Assembly (NCBI GenBank): GCA_963691775.1
Contig: OY829369.1
Span: forward strand, 3,348,001 to 3,412,000
Length of the DNA: 64,000 bases
Source: JAZBPO01 sp963691775
GTDB taxonomy: Bacteria > Pseudomonadota > Gammaproteobacteria > Pseudomonadales > Azotimanducaceae
Reading direction: 5' to 3'
A program made the translations under genes and the position numbers. A model generated the notes under the pieces. That model did no database searches and was not told the origin of the DNA. It was given only the letters and a program-made list of their open reading frames with translations. Below are positions 45,697 through 53,746 of the stretch, one piece after another (positions within the stretch are counted from its first letter, which is position 1; each line of letters begins with the position of its first letter).

Positions 45697-46247
45697 TCTT
45701 CCGCCGCTAGCTGGGCGATGGAGCGGCTTGCGTTGTCTGTGATTTTTTCGGGATTCCAGACGGCGCCGAAAGTCAGTGAACGAGGGCAGTGGAAGTAGGC
45801 TTCGTCGATTGACATGCGAAAGCCCTGAATCAGGTGAGCGTTGTCGTCGGCGTCGAAGACTGCGCCATCTGCGCCGCCCGCGGTGACCTCCTCCTTCTCA
45901 ATAACGGCGACGCGGCCGTTCACGCGCAATGTCACTTCGATGCCTGGAATCATGAAAACCAGCCCGGCTTTTGGGTTTGATTCGAAATTTTCGTAGCTTT
46001 GAAACAATCGATTTCCGCCAATGTCAGGCATGAGCAGGGTGCGGGTGTCGACCACCTCGCAGAAGCCCGGCCTACCGCCGCGAGGCGAGGCGTCGCAGTC
46101 GCCGTCCGAGTTACTCGTGGCCATCACCGCAAAGGGCGAGTGTCGAATGAAGCCGACCTGGTACCTGTCGAGGTGATCCTTGACCTTCTTCGCAGCGAGG
46201 GGGTGCGGGCCGCCGAGCGTTTCCCGTAGTGCATCGATTCGAGACAT
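45693..46247 (-). CDS. PPOX-family FMN-binding protein (MSMEG_1061 type)
   Basis: The 184-residue protein is a pyridoxamine-5'-phosphate-oxidase-like split barrel of the MSMEG_1061 type. Segments HSPFAVMATSNSDGDCDASPRGG, GGNRLFQSYENFESNPKAGLVFMIPG and LRVNGRVAVIEKEE are characteristic. It follows the SIP/DUF2470 fusion gene by 24 bases on the same strand, so it may receive electrons from that flavoreductase. FMN binding is inferred from the family. Activity toward haem is only suggested by context. Confidence 0.88.
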   Translation of the reverse strand: MSRIDALRETLGGPHPLAAKKVKDHLDRYQVGFIRHSPFAVMATSNSDGDCDASPRGGRPGFCEVVDTRTLLMPDIGGNRLFQSYENFESNPKAGLVFMIPGIEVTLRVNGRVAVIEKEEVTAGGADGAVFDADDNAHLIQGFRMSIDEAYFHCPRSLTFGAVWNPEKITDNASRSIAQLAAED

Positions 46248-46271
46248 CCTGTTTCCTCTGCAGGGGCGAGA

Positions 46272-47366
46272 TCAGCGTCTGCGCCAGTATCCGGTCAAAT
46301 GCATCTGCTCGAGGGTCAGTCCTCGATCGCGTTTCAGCATGCGGCGCACCTCGCCTACTCGTCTTGATTCCGCTGCACCGAAGACATAGAGGCCGTCCCC
46401 GTTCAATTCAGCTTGTTCGACGGCATCGTAGAGCGATCGACCCGAGCCTGGTGCCGCCGCGCCGCGGTGTACCCAGGTGACGTCTAGCGCGCGGCGGCTT
46501 GGAAGATCCACTTCAAGGGATTTATCGGCAACCTCTATCACGGCGGTCACCGGAAGGGATGCGGCGGCCTGCTCGATGATCGCAGCGATTGCCGGCAGCG
46601 CGGTCTCGTCCCCCACCAGCAGAAGTTTGCGCGTATCCGAAGGGGGGGCGAAGGCGATGCGTGGGCCCCAGAGCGCCAGCTTGTCTCCAGGCGCCGCACG
46701 CGCAGCCCAGGCGGACAGTGGCCCGTCGTCGCCGTGCAGAACGAACCACAGGTCCAGTTCATCGGGCCGGCTGCGACGGATCGTGTAGTAGGCGCCGGCA
46801 GGACGGTTCGGGCCCTTCCAAGCACGCAGAGCGGCCATCTTGAAGTCATCAGGCAGTGCCGAGTCTCCCTGGGGGACAATTACGTAAACGAACGCATCGA
46901 ACCCTGGGCTCTCGAAGCCCTCAAGGCCGCTGACTGTGATCTCCCTGAGACCAGGTGCTATGTCCGAGACGGCTGCCACCGTCGCCGACCAGGTTTCGAG
47001 CGTCGCGGCATGCGCGGTTTCGCGCTCGATTCGGGTGAGCGGCAGGCGTTCCCCCGCACGTTTCCGCGCGTTCGTGATCAGTCGCATAAGCTGTCCCTGG
47101 GTGCCGGCGAGGTCGGCTGCGGGCGCGGCAAACGAGAGACGGTCACAGCGCAGGGCGCCGGATGCGCTGATCGACTCGAGCGTAATGTCCGAAGGTGAGA
47201 CGGCAACGATGCGGGCGGTGGTTGCGGATTCGAGCGAGGCACCGAATCGCGCGAGCAGCAGCATTGCATCAGCATGATTGGCGTTGAAGTGCTCGACGGT
47301 CTCTTCGATTTCGGCACGTAATTCTGGGGCGAAGGCAGGCGCGCGCGGGGGGGAAGGTCCTGTCAC
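46272..47366 (-). CDS. siderophore-interacting flavoreductase with N-terminal DUF2470 domain
   Basis: The 364-residue protein starts with a DUF2470 domain (about residues 12-105, EIEETVEHFNANHADAMLLLARFG). A siderophore-interacting-protein module follows: the FAD domain with PAGAYYTIRR (about 190-200) and the NAD(P)H domain with LLLVGDETALPAI (about 247-260). SIP proteins reduce ferric siderophores or haem iron in the cytoplasm. The GTG start at 47366 follows CTGGAG. Joining the haem-associated DUF2470 domain to an SIP reductase is not the usual SIP layout and points to haem iron as the substrate. Confidence 0.85.
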   Translation of the reverse strand: MTGPSPPRAPAFAPELRAEIEETVEHFNANHADAMLLLARFGASLESATTARIVAVSPSDITLESISASGALRCDRLSFAAPAADLAGTQGQLMRLITNARKRAGERLPLTRIERETAHAATLETWSATVAAVSDIAPGLREITVSGLEGFESPGFDAFVYVIVPQGDSALPDDFKMAALRAWKGPNRPAGAYYTIRRSRPDELDLWFVLHGDDGPLSAWAARAAPGDKLALWGPRIAFAPPSDTRKLLLVGDETALPAIAAIIEQAAASLPVTAVIEVADKSLEVDLPSRRALDVTWVHRGAAAPGSGRSLYDAVEQAELNGDGLYVFGAAESRRVGEVRRMLKRDRGLTLEQMHLTGYWRRR

Positions 47367-47740
47367 CTGGTTCTCCAGGGAAAGAGGCTCTGTCGGGGCG
47401 TGACCAGATTTACCTGCCGGTAGTTGATCAACGAATGACTTAGGTCATGGCCTCGCGGTGCGTCCCGTTGCGTTTCCAGGAGGACGTCCTGATTGGCAGC
47501 GCCACGCCTTTCGATCCGCCTGGCCCCATCGGTCGTCCCCGAGTTCGTCGGTTTACGCGCTGCCGACCCCAACATTGTGCCGTCGAACCCTCATGCAGGC
47601 ATCACCGCCGGAGCGTCCGGCGGGTCAAGTGCAGCGGACACTATTGCGAATGAGTCGTGTTTGCAAACGAGGTTAATTCTTGTAGTGTGGCGGCTCCAAT
47701 GAACGCTTGAACTCCGGAAGTCTGCTGACCTGGAACGACC
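47367..47740 (+). other. divergent intergenic region, 374 bases
   Basis: It lies between the SIP/DUF2470 gene (leftward) and the peroxiredoxin gene (rightward). I see no gene. A perfect ten-base palindrome GTTTGCAAAC sits at 47659-47668, about 72 bases before the peroxiredoxin start, and together with TTGCGAA at 47644 forms an imperfect longer repeat. Confidence 0.4.
47659..47668. promoter_or_regulatory. GTTTGCAAAC palindrome upstream of peroxiredoxin
   Basis: A perfect ten-base palindrome in the promoter region of the peroxiredoxin gene. It does not fit the Fur pattern well. The regulator is unknown. Confidence 0.3.
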
Positions 47741-48310
47741 ATGACCCCGAAGCGCATACCTGATACCACTTTTCGTACCCGCGTTCGTGATTCGTCCGTT
47801 GGCGGTGATAATCCGTTCCGATGGCAGGACGTTGAGGCGCGTGCTCTCTTCGCTGGCAAGCGCATCATCCTGTTCGCGCTGCCCGGCGCGTTTACGCCGA
47901 CCTGCAGCTCCACACACCTCCCGCGTTACGAAGCGCTATACGACGCATTTGCGGCGCAAGGCATCGATGAGATCTTTTGCCTGTCCGTCAATGATGCGTT
48001 TGTGATGTACCAGTGGGGCAAGGCTCTTGGCGCTGAGCGCGTCAAGATGCTTCCAGACGGCAACGGTGAGTTCACGCGCAAGATGGGCATGCTTGTGAGC
48101 AAGGACAATCTCGGTTTCGGCATGCGCTCCTGGCGCTATGCGATGGTCGTGAACGACGGCGAGATCGAAGCACTCTTCGTGGAGTCCGATCTGTCCGATA
48201 ACTGCCCCACGGATCCGTTCGAAGTGTCCGATGCCGATACGGTGCTTGCCTGGCTGAAAGGCGAAGCGGCACCGGTGGAGAAGCCGGCGCGCGCGGCTTT
48301 TCTCGGCTGA
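47741..48310 (+). CDS. peroxiredoxin (Prx5-like)
   Basis: The 189-residue thiol peroxidase has the peroxidatic motif PGAFTPTCS with Cys55 and the Prx5-type segments FALPGAFTPTCSSTHLP and SVNDAFVMYQWGK. It reduces peroxides. It is rightward, followed by azurin on the same strand, and lies within the iron/haem island, where peroxide from haem breakdown and free iron would be expected. The ATG at 47741 is the first in frame. Confidence 0.93.
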   Translation: MTPKRIPDTTFRTRVRDSSVGGDNPFRWQDVEARALFAGKRIILFALPGAFTPTCSSTHLPRYEALYDAFAAQGIDEIFCLSVNDAFVMYQWGKALGAERVKMLPDGNGEFTRKMGMLVSKDNLGFGMRSWRYAMVVNDGEIEALFVESDLSDNCPTDPFEVSDADTVLAWLKGEAAPVEKPARAAFLG

Positions 48311-48324
48311 GTCAATGGTCCCAA

Positions 48325-48373
48325 GTGGGTGCCCGGCGTCTTTCTGTTCCCCCAGCAAGTGCCGGGTGCCCAC
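48325..48373 (+). terminator. imperfect hairpin after the peroxiredoxin gene
   Basis: GTGGG and CCGGC on the left pair with GCCGG and CCCAC on the right across a 23-base loop, with a three-base internal mismatch. It is followed by ACCTTTCTCC and not a real T-run, so it may slow transcription or shape the transcript before azurin without being a strong terminator. Confidence 0.3.
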
Positions 48374-48440
48374 ACCTTTCTCCAGTGAGCCTTCGCCTGA
48401 ACTGACGGTGCCCTGCGCGCCACGCCTACGGAGACGAGAC

Positions 48441-48887
48441 ATGCGCTGGTTCACCCAAAGCCTGTGCGTGCTGATTGGTCTGGTCGGCGGTCCGATCGCG
48501 CACGCCGCTTGTGTGTTCGAAATTGAAGCTGGCGACGGCCTGACGTACAGCACCTCGAGTATGGAAGCGGACGTCTCCTGCGGCACTGTCGCTGTGACGA
48601 TCAGGCACACCGGGCAGATGCCGAAGATCGCGATGGGCCACAACTGGGTTCTGACGCGGCCCGATGATTATCTGAGCGTAGCGCCGGCCGGCATGGCGTC
48701 GGGCCCCGAGGGCGACTACGTACCTGCAGGGGACGCACGGGTCATAGCGAATACGCGGCTCGTAGGCGGCGGAGAGACTGATACCGTCGAGTTCTCGCTC
48801 GAAGGCCTCGCGCCGGGTGAATACGTGTACTTCTGTTCCTTTCCGGGCCATTGGACGGTCATGAAGGGAACCTTCACGATCCTCTGA
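48441..48887 (+). CDS. azu: azurin (type I copper protein)
   Basis: The 148-residue precursor has a signal peptide (residues 1-22, ending AHA) and the azurin fold. Copper ligands are His67 (GHNW), Cys132, His137 and Met141 in CSFPGHWTVM, and the Cys24/Cys47 disulfide is present. Azurin carries electrons in the periplasm, for example to cytochrome c peroxidase or oxidases. The ATG at 48441 follows GGAGACGAGAC. It is followed by a small membrane protein gene, possibly its partner. Confidence 0.95.
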   Translation: MRWFTQSLCVLIGLVGGPIAHAACVFEIEAGDGLTYSTSSMEADVSCGTVAVTIRHTGQMPKIAMGHNWVLTRPDDYLSVAPAGMASGPEGDYVPAGDARVIANTRLVGGGETDTVEFSLEGLAPGEYVYFCSFPGHWTVMKGTFTIL

Positions 48888-48913
48888 CGAGTTTGCTGGC
48901 GGCTGGAGCCCTA

Positions 48914-49387
48914 GTGATCGGGAAACTGGCTTGGGTCTGGGGCGTTGGGGGGTTCTCAGCCCTCGTTGCGGTGGGGCTCGTGCGCCTGAGTGGACAATTC
49001 TTGCGTGCGACGGAGGTCCCGTGGTCATCCGTGCAGATCCTTGTTGCGCTTGTGTTCGTCGCCTTCATGGCATGGACAGAAGGTTACCGCGGGTTCCAAT
49101 TGAGCTACGCGCCAAAGTTCGCGCACAGGGCAGAGACCCTGCGCAAGCATGCGACGTTTGTTCAGGCTCTGTTCGCGCCGGTGTATTGCATGGGGCTTGC
49201 ATGGGCGCCAGCTCGGTCACTTGCGGCCAACTGGGCTTTACTTGCCGTGATCGTTGCGCTGGTAGCGACTTTTGGGGTCGTTCCTCAGCCTTGGCGTGGG
49301 ATTCTGGACGGCGGCGTGGTCGTAGGGTTGACCTGGGGCCTCTTTGCGACCTGGTACTGCCTCTGGCAAACGGGCGGCGGCCGCTAA
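48914..49387 (+). CDS. four-helix membrane protein next to azurin
   Basis: The 157-residue protein has four predicted membrane helices (about residues 5-28, 35-55, 85-105, 110-150) and a soluble loop with SYAPKFAHRAETLRKH. No family is recognised; the layout resembles small integral membrane proteins of unknown function. The GTG at 48914 behind GCTGGAG is preferred to an in-frame start inside the azurin gene. Being just downstream of azurin suggests a link to copper or electron transfer. Confidence 0.65.
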   Translation: MIGKLAWVWGVGGFSALVAVGLVRLSGQFLRATEVPWSSVQILVALVFVAFMAWTEGYRGFQLSYAPKFAHRAETLRKHATFVQALFAPVYCMGLAWAPARSLAANWALLAVIVALVATFGVVPQPWRGILDGGVVVGLTWGLFATWYCLWQTGGGR

Positions 49388-49411
49388 TGCTCGATCGCCG
49401 CAGATGCTCGA

Positions 49412-49930
49412 TCACACCAGGCTGAGTGGCGAGGCGTGCGCATCTCCTTGAGCGGGCGCTGCTTCGGAGAAGTCGTCTCTAAACCGCCGCCATTCCGCGA
49501 AGACCTGCGCCGCATGGCCGCATGCAAAGATTCTCACGCTGCCCGGCACCTTGGGATCCTCCGCGTGTGCGCGCATGTGTTCGAAAGCGCGCGAATACTC
49601 AAGGTCTGCAGCGTCAAAGTGTTCGAGCCGCCGAAGGCTCGCTGCGCGATTCTGGTGCGTGACAATGCGCGCGATCAGTAGGCCATGACACGGGGGGGTT
49701 CCGTGTTCGATCGCGGTAAGCAGGTTCAGCGCCTGCGCCCAGTAGGCAAGCGCCTCCGGATCTTCCCCCGCGCGGTAGTGTTCCACGCCCCTTGCTGCGA
49801 GCGCTGACCAGCGTTCGCCGTCGACGTCGATCGAACTTGTCGTCGATGTGTCCTTTGAACTGGAGCTCAATGGACAGTGACCGGACCGGTAAAATTGGCC
49901 GAATGAAACTGTTCTTCGGGGCCTCCGCAC
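49412..49930 (-). CDS. TPR-like small protein, second of two tandem paralogues
   Basis: The 172-residue protein is helical and repeats the pattern of its upstream neighbour: AGEDPEALAYWAQALNLL, the shared PCHGLLIARIVTHQNRA, and a C-terminal FAEWRRFRDDF. It looks like a two- or three-repeat TPR protein. The start is unsettled: the GTG at 49930 would overlap the upstream gene by 64 bases, and the first 40 residues are low in similarity, so translation may begin later. It is expressed from the Fur-box promoter ahead of the first copy. Function unknown. Confidence 0.65.
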   Translation of the reverse strand: MRRPRRTVSFGQFYRSGHCPLSSSSKDTSTTSSIDVDGERWSALAARGVEHYRAGEDPEALAYWAQALNLLTAIEHGTPPCHGLLIARIVTHQNRAASLRRLEHFDAADLEYSRAFEHMRAHAEDPKVPGSVRIFACGHAAQVFAEWRRFRDDFSEAAPAQGDAHASPLSLV

Positions 49931-50316
49931 CTTTCACACTGCGGCGCACCGAACTCACTCCGGAATGCCTGCCATTCCTGAAAACACACAGCGCAGTGTC
50001 GGCGTGCAGCTGCTCGCAGATGTTCAGGCATGCGCACGTCGTCAGTGATTGACTTCGAAAAGGCGTAGGCGCACGCCAGATCTGTATCAGCGTCTGTGAG
50101 CCGGGATACTTTGATCAGGGCATTCGCGCGATTGTGATGACTCACGATTTTCGCCATGAGAAGCCCCGGACAGGGCCGGCTTCCGGAAATGAGACTGTCG
50201 ATCAGAGCCAGTGCGCGGTCATAGCGCACCAGTGCTGCGTCGTACTGCTCTGACTGAAAGAGGCCGTTGGCCTCTTGCATGATCCGACTCCAGTTTGGTC
50301 TTTCGGGTGTGTTCAT
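49867..50316 (-). CDS. TPR-like small protein with two CxxC motifs, Fur-controlled
   Basis: The 149-residue protein has a TPR-like helical part (EANGLFQSEQYDAALVRYDRAL) with PCPGLLMAKIVSHHNRA in common with the next gene, then two CxxC pairs (CAVC 108-111 and CERC 127-130) that could bind zinc or iron. The ATG at 50316 is chosen because a longer frame would run through the Fur box at 50342-50364. It is the first gene of a two-gene transcript. The pair looks like iron-starvation proteins of unknown role. Confidence 0.7.
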   Translation of the reverse strand: MNTPERPNWSRIMQEANGLFQSEQYDAALVRYDRALALIDSLISGSRPCPGLLMAKIVSHHNRANALIKVSRLTDADTDLACAYAFSKSITDDVRMPEHLRAAARRHCAVCFQEWQAFRSEFGAPQCERCGGPEEQFHSANFTGPVTVH

Positions 50317-50341
50317 CACGCACGACGGCCCTCGCTCTTTT

Positions 50342-50364
50342 ATGCGAATGATATTGATTCGCAT
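50342..50364. promoter_or_regulatory. strong Fur box upstream of the TPR-like pair
   Basis: ATGCGAAT and ATTCGCAT are exact reverse complements separated by GATATTG, a 23-base palindrome with the GAATGATATTGATTC core of a classic Fur box. It lies 26 bases before the ATG at 50316. The most symmetric Fur-like site in the window. Confidence 0.75.
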
Positions 50365-50598
50365 TAAAGCGGAAGTCAATCCCGTCGGGCGTTCTTATGC
50401 AGTGCGAAAAGGGTGGCCTCATTGCGTATGTGCGGCCTTGAGGTGCTCGTTGACGGCGTTCTGCCAGGATCGGCGCTCACTGCTTTATCGCCGCCACGCG
50501 TGCAGGCAGGGCTCGGGATTCTCTACGCGCCAGCAGTTAGCGCCGAAGCACCAGCACGGCGGGACTCACCGTGCCGATGGCTCGAAGGATGCGCGTGC

Positions 50599-51078
50599 TC
50601 AGACGATCTCGATACGCCGGTCGAGAGCGTCGGACGTCAACTTCGGCAGTGTGAGCCGGAGTACGCCGTCGGCGAAGCTCGCGCGGATGTTGTCAGCGTC
50701 GATGCGGCGCCCAACGCTCAGCGTGCGAGCGTAGCGATAGGCCTGACGCTCGCACAGGACCAGACGACCGTCGTCGCCCGCCGTCGCAGCAGCCTCCTCT
50801 GCAGGTTCTGGGTCATGGGTGGGCTCCGCCCCCGCCGCCACGGCCTCAATCGTGAGCCGGCCGGCTTTAAAAGTGACAGCGATTTCTTCTTTCGTGACAC
50901 CCGGTAGCTCGGCTTCGATTAACCAGCGGTTGCTGAATTCGGTGACGTCGATTGCTGGCACTCGGGGACGGGTCTGATCTTTGCCGGTGCGGGTTGGGCG
51001 AATGAATCCTTCGAGCATGCTGTCGAACTCCGCAAGCGGGAAGGCATTTCGGGTGGTGCGTCGGGCTGTCGCAATCAT
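50599..51078 (-). CDS. Hsp20/alpha-crystallin small heat-shock protein
   Basis: The 159-residue chaperone has the alpha-crystallin domain (about residues 42-155), beginning at PAIDVTEFSNRWLIEAELPGV and ending with ASFADGVLRLTLPK. An acidic insert (PTHDPEPAEEAAATAGDDG) lies in its middle loop. It prevents aggregation of unfolded proteins without ATP. CTGGAG lies upstream of the ATG. It is a single gene flanked by a 282-base gap on its left and a 1.1-kb gap on its right. Confidence 0.9.
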   Translation of the reverse strand: MIATARRTTRNAFPLAEFDSMLEGFIRPTRTGKDQTRPRVPAIDVTEFSNRWLIEAELPGVTKEEIAVTFKAGRLTIEAVAAGAEPTHDPEPAEEAAATAGDDGRLVLCERQAYRYARTLSVGRRIDADNIRASFADGVLRLTLPKLTSDALDRRIEIV

Positions 51079-51380
51079 GATGATTCTCCAGGTTTGTCAG
51101 GCATCCAGGCGGCCTCAAACGCCGCCGGTTTCATTGCTCACGGCTTAAACAGTGGGGGCGCTGGCCGAACCTTCTAGCCTTCTCGGTGCCCGATGGCATC
51201 CGTTCTTGTCCTCTACGCGAGGCTTCGCTGATCCTCTGGGAAGGTGCTCAAGAACTCTGATCACTACGCCCTGGGCGCGTGTCGGAGGTAGGAGTGCGTA
51301 CCTGCCAATCGCGCTGGCGCCCTCGAAGCTGCCTGGCTCTGGCGTCTGCGCGATCTGGGGTTCGAATCCGGCAAGGAGCT

Positions 51381-51409
51381 AGCCGGCGCGTGTCCGCCAC
51401 CGGCTTTTT
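51381..51409 (+). terminator. terminator-like hairpin with T-run
   Basis: AGCCGG (51381-51386) pairs with CCGGCT (51400-51405) across a 13-base loop and is followed by TTTT. It has the form of a rho-independent terminator on the plus strand, yet no rightward gene ends near it, so it may belong to an unrecognised transcript. Confidence 0.4.
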
Positions 51410-51461
51410 GAGGTGTGCCGACCCTTCGTCGGCCCAGCAGCTTTGTTGCAGCTGAAGGCAT

Positions 51462-51526
51462 CATCGCGGGGCGCCATCGCGGGGCGCCATGGCGGGGCGC
51501 CATCGCGAGGCGCCATGGCGGGGCGC
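51462..51526 (+). repeat. 13-base tandem repeat, five copies
   Basis: The unit CATCGCGGGGCGC occurs five times head to tail without spacers, with variants CATGGCGGGGCGC (copies 3 and 5) and CATCGCGAGGCGC (copy 4). GGCGCC between units makes each junction self-complementary. The 13-base period argues against coding function. Confidence 0.85.
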
Positions 51527-52212
51527 GAACGCTGGAGATAAGGTTCAGGCAAGGGCCAATCTTTCACCGGCTTACGAGGCTGGCTCGGAACGTTTCGAAC
51601 TCTTGGTATGGCGGTCGACGTTCGCGAAGGCGAGCTGCAGGACGGCACCGGAATCATGCAGCTCGACTGTCCCGGGGCATCACCTGATGCACCCGATTCC
51701 GGCTGGAGCCGGCACCACGATCTGCCGTGATCCTCGATGCACCTCCCCCTATCGACTCCCCGCGTGGGAGCCTCGGACGCTCCGGCGCGTCGATCGGCGT
51801 AAGCACTTCGCCACGAAGGCTTGAGCCGTGATCTGAACGGTCACGGTGCTTGGATATTTTCCTAACGTCGGCGCCGGCCAGGTCATGTCGTGGCCCGGTA
51901 CGACTGGATGAACCGCCTGCGCATTTTTCTAGCAGCCCGCTCGTAGAACCGTGCGAAGCAGGGTCTGCTCCCGCACCCGCACCCTTTCGCCCTAAGCGAT
52001 GTGGGTGCATGCCGACCTGGACGTCCTGCTCAGGTCAATGGTCAGAGCGGGGGCATCAGTTCGCAGTCACCGGGTGCACATGGCAGCGCGGTCCAGCCCC
52101 GTTCTGTTACTCGGGCGCGCCGGAGGGCGAGCGGATCACCGACTCGAACAGGCGCAGGGTCGTGTGCTGCGGGCCGTCGAGTCGGCCGATGCGATTTCCG
52201 TCGCGAGGTCCG

Positions 52213-53373
52213 TCACTCCAGTGCGGCGAGGCCCACGGCGCCAGGGGCAATATGGGCCGATAGAGTCTGGTCCACGAACGCGCGCGCTGAAGCGGCGTCA
52301 AAGGGTGAGGCCGGATCCAGCGCGTCGGCGAATGCGAAGAGCTTCATGAACAGCACGCCGTCGCTCGCGCGCGCTTCGAAGGCGAAGGTGTCGTGCTCCG
52401 ACCAGACATCCGCCCACGCTTCTCGCACAACGCCCCAGAACGCGCCGGTCTTCGACCAGTATTCGTCGCCTGCGGAAAAGTCATGGTCAGTGATCCGTTC
52501 GTATCGATTGAGTCCAGCCTCGCGCGCCAGAACATGGGGTGGCTCGTCCAGTACGAGCTTGTCATTCGACTCCTCATGGACCCAGCCCGTTGGCGTGATG
52601 ATGTGTCGATTCACGGCGCGTAGTGCGTCGTAGTCGTCGCGCACGCTGAATTCCCGGCGGGGCAAGGGGCGAAGCGTGCGCGCGCCTTCCCACATGGATA
52701 CGTCGGCCTCGTGCGTCCAGCGGCCGAAGCTCGCGTAGCGCGGTGAATCGTCTACCTGCCACACGGTTTGCACCCAGCCTCCGGCGACTTCTTCAGCATT
52801 CAGGACGGTTCGAGCCCAGCGGCCGTGGCCTTGGAATTCATGGAAATCGATGGCCTCGAAAGCCCAGTCCTGGCGCCAGTGCTTGACCACGAAAGGACCA
52901 AGCGTTTCGCCGTCTTCTCCGTTCATGAACATTACGAGGACATGCTGGAGGCTGATGAAGTCCGCGTGATCCTCGACTACGAACACGTATTCCGTTCCCC
53001 AGGAACGATACGGACGCGTGGGTGTATAGCCTGGCACGAAGCCGGCCGTTTCAATGAAGTCGAAGCTTGCGCGCCAAGGGCCGGCCATCGCGATGATCGC
53101 GCGCCTGTCGCGCTCTTTTGACGTCAGGCCGTCTTCGCGCAGTGCAAGCCAGGCGTCGCCGGGCGGTTCGACAAGGGTAAGGGCAGCGCCTTCCGTGGTG
53201 CCGCCGCGTGGTGCCATTTCACCTTCAGGGGCGAAGGACCAGCTGAAAGTGAACTGGCGCCTCTCTGTGCTTTCGGAGGGCGGCGCACTGGTTTCTTCAG
53301 CCGGCGCTTCCATCGCGGTGATGAGCAGCGTTGTCGCGACGAGCGCGTACAGGGCGGTTCGGGAAATTGACAT
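52213..53373 (-). CDS. DUF6607 family exported protein, last gene of the haem operon
   Basis: The 386-residue protein has a signal peptide (residues 1-25, ending APAEE) and the segment FTFSWSFAPEGEMAPRGGTTEG typical of DUF6607. The body is rich in Trp, His and acidic residues with many beta strands. DUF6607 genes are often found beside haem uptake genes, and this one lies 47 bases downstream of the IsdG-type gene on the same strand. A haem-binding or outer-membrane accessory role is inferred. The family name is from memory of its motif. Confidence 0.7.
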   Translation of the reverse strand: MSISRTALYALVATTLLITAMEAPAEETSAPPSESTERRQFTFSWSFAPEGEMAPRGGTTEGAALTLVEPPGDAWLALREDGLTSKERDRRAIIAMAGPWRASFDFIETAGFVPGYTPTRPYRSWGTEYVFVVEDHADFISLQHVLVMFMNGEDGETLGPFVVKHWRQDWAFEAIDFHEFQGHGRWARTVLNAEEVAGGWVQTVWQVDDSPRYASFGRWTHEADVSMWEGARTLRPLPRREFSVRDDYDALRAVNRHIITPTGWVHEESNDKLVLDEPPHVLAREAGLNRYERITDHDFSAGDEYWSKTGAFWGVVREAWADVWSEHDTFAFEARASDGVLFMKLFAFADALDPASPFDAASARAFVDQTLSAHIAPGAVGLAALE

Positions 53374-53420
53374 TCAGAGTTCCTCGCATGCTGCGCCCAT
53401 GTGGAAGTCGTGTGCCCCGT

Positions 53421-53729
53421 TCACTCGATGAGCACGGACTCGAAGGTCTCGAGCTCTGGATGGCCGAGATACGTGCCCTTCGGTGCGCTTGCCTGGGCGT
53501 GTGCTTTTCGGAAATGGTCGGATTCCGTCCAGGCAGTAAAAGCTTCTTTCGACGCCCAGACCGTATGTGACGAGTACAGAATGTGATCTTCGCGCTCCGG
53601 CCCTTTCAGCAGTGCGAAGGATTGGAAGCCGGGCACGTCTGAGAGATAGGAGTCGCGCTCGCGCCAGATCTTCTCGAAGCCCGCTTCGAAGCCCTTGCTG
53701 ATGCGGAACCGATTCATTGCCAAAAACAT
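53421..53729 (-). CDS. IsdG-type haem-degrading monooxygenase
   Basis: The 102-residue protein has the ABM/IsdG ferredoxin-like fold. The catalytic triad of IsdG is present: Asn6 (AMNRFRI), Trp67 (AFTAW) and His77 (FRKAH), with the Trp-to-His distance of ten residues exactly as in IsdG. It should bind imported haem, open the ring and release iron. GAGGAGACAGCAC precedes the ATG at 53729. It lies directly downstream of hmuV, in the position where many proteobacteria have HmuS or a HugZ gene. Confidence 0.87.
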   Translation of the reverse strand: MFLAMNRFRISKGFEAGFEKIWRERDSYLSDVPGFQSFALLKGPEREDHILYSSHTVWASKEAFTAWTESDHFRKAHAQASAPKGTYLGHPELETFESVLIE

Positions 53730-53746
53730 GTGCTGTCTCCTCGAAT

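Larger units (their letters stand above)
51079..52212 (+). other. 1.1-kb region without a supported gene
   Basis: This is the longest gene-free stretch in the window. Short open frames exist on both strands, but none has a start signal, a recognisable product or the codon bias of neighbours. It contains a terminator-like hairpin (51381-51409), a five-copy 13-base tandem repeat (51462-51526) and a T-loop-like word GGTTCGAATCC near 51359 that does not belong to a foldable tRNA. It may be decayed sequence or hold an unrecognised RNA. Confidence 0.5.

Noticed and set aside
51330..51385. tRNA-like word GGTTCGAATCC, suggesting a tRNA or attachment site
   Set aside because: The supposed T-stem does not pair, no acceptor or anticodon arm can be drawn upstream, and no direct repeat of a tRNA end or integrase gene is present.
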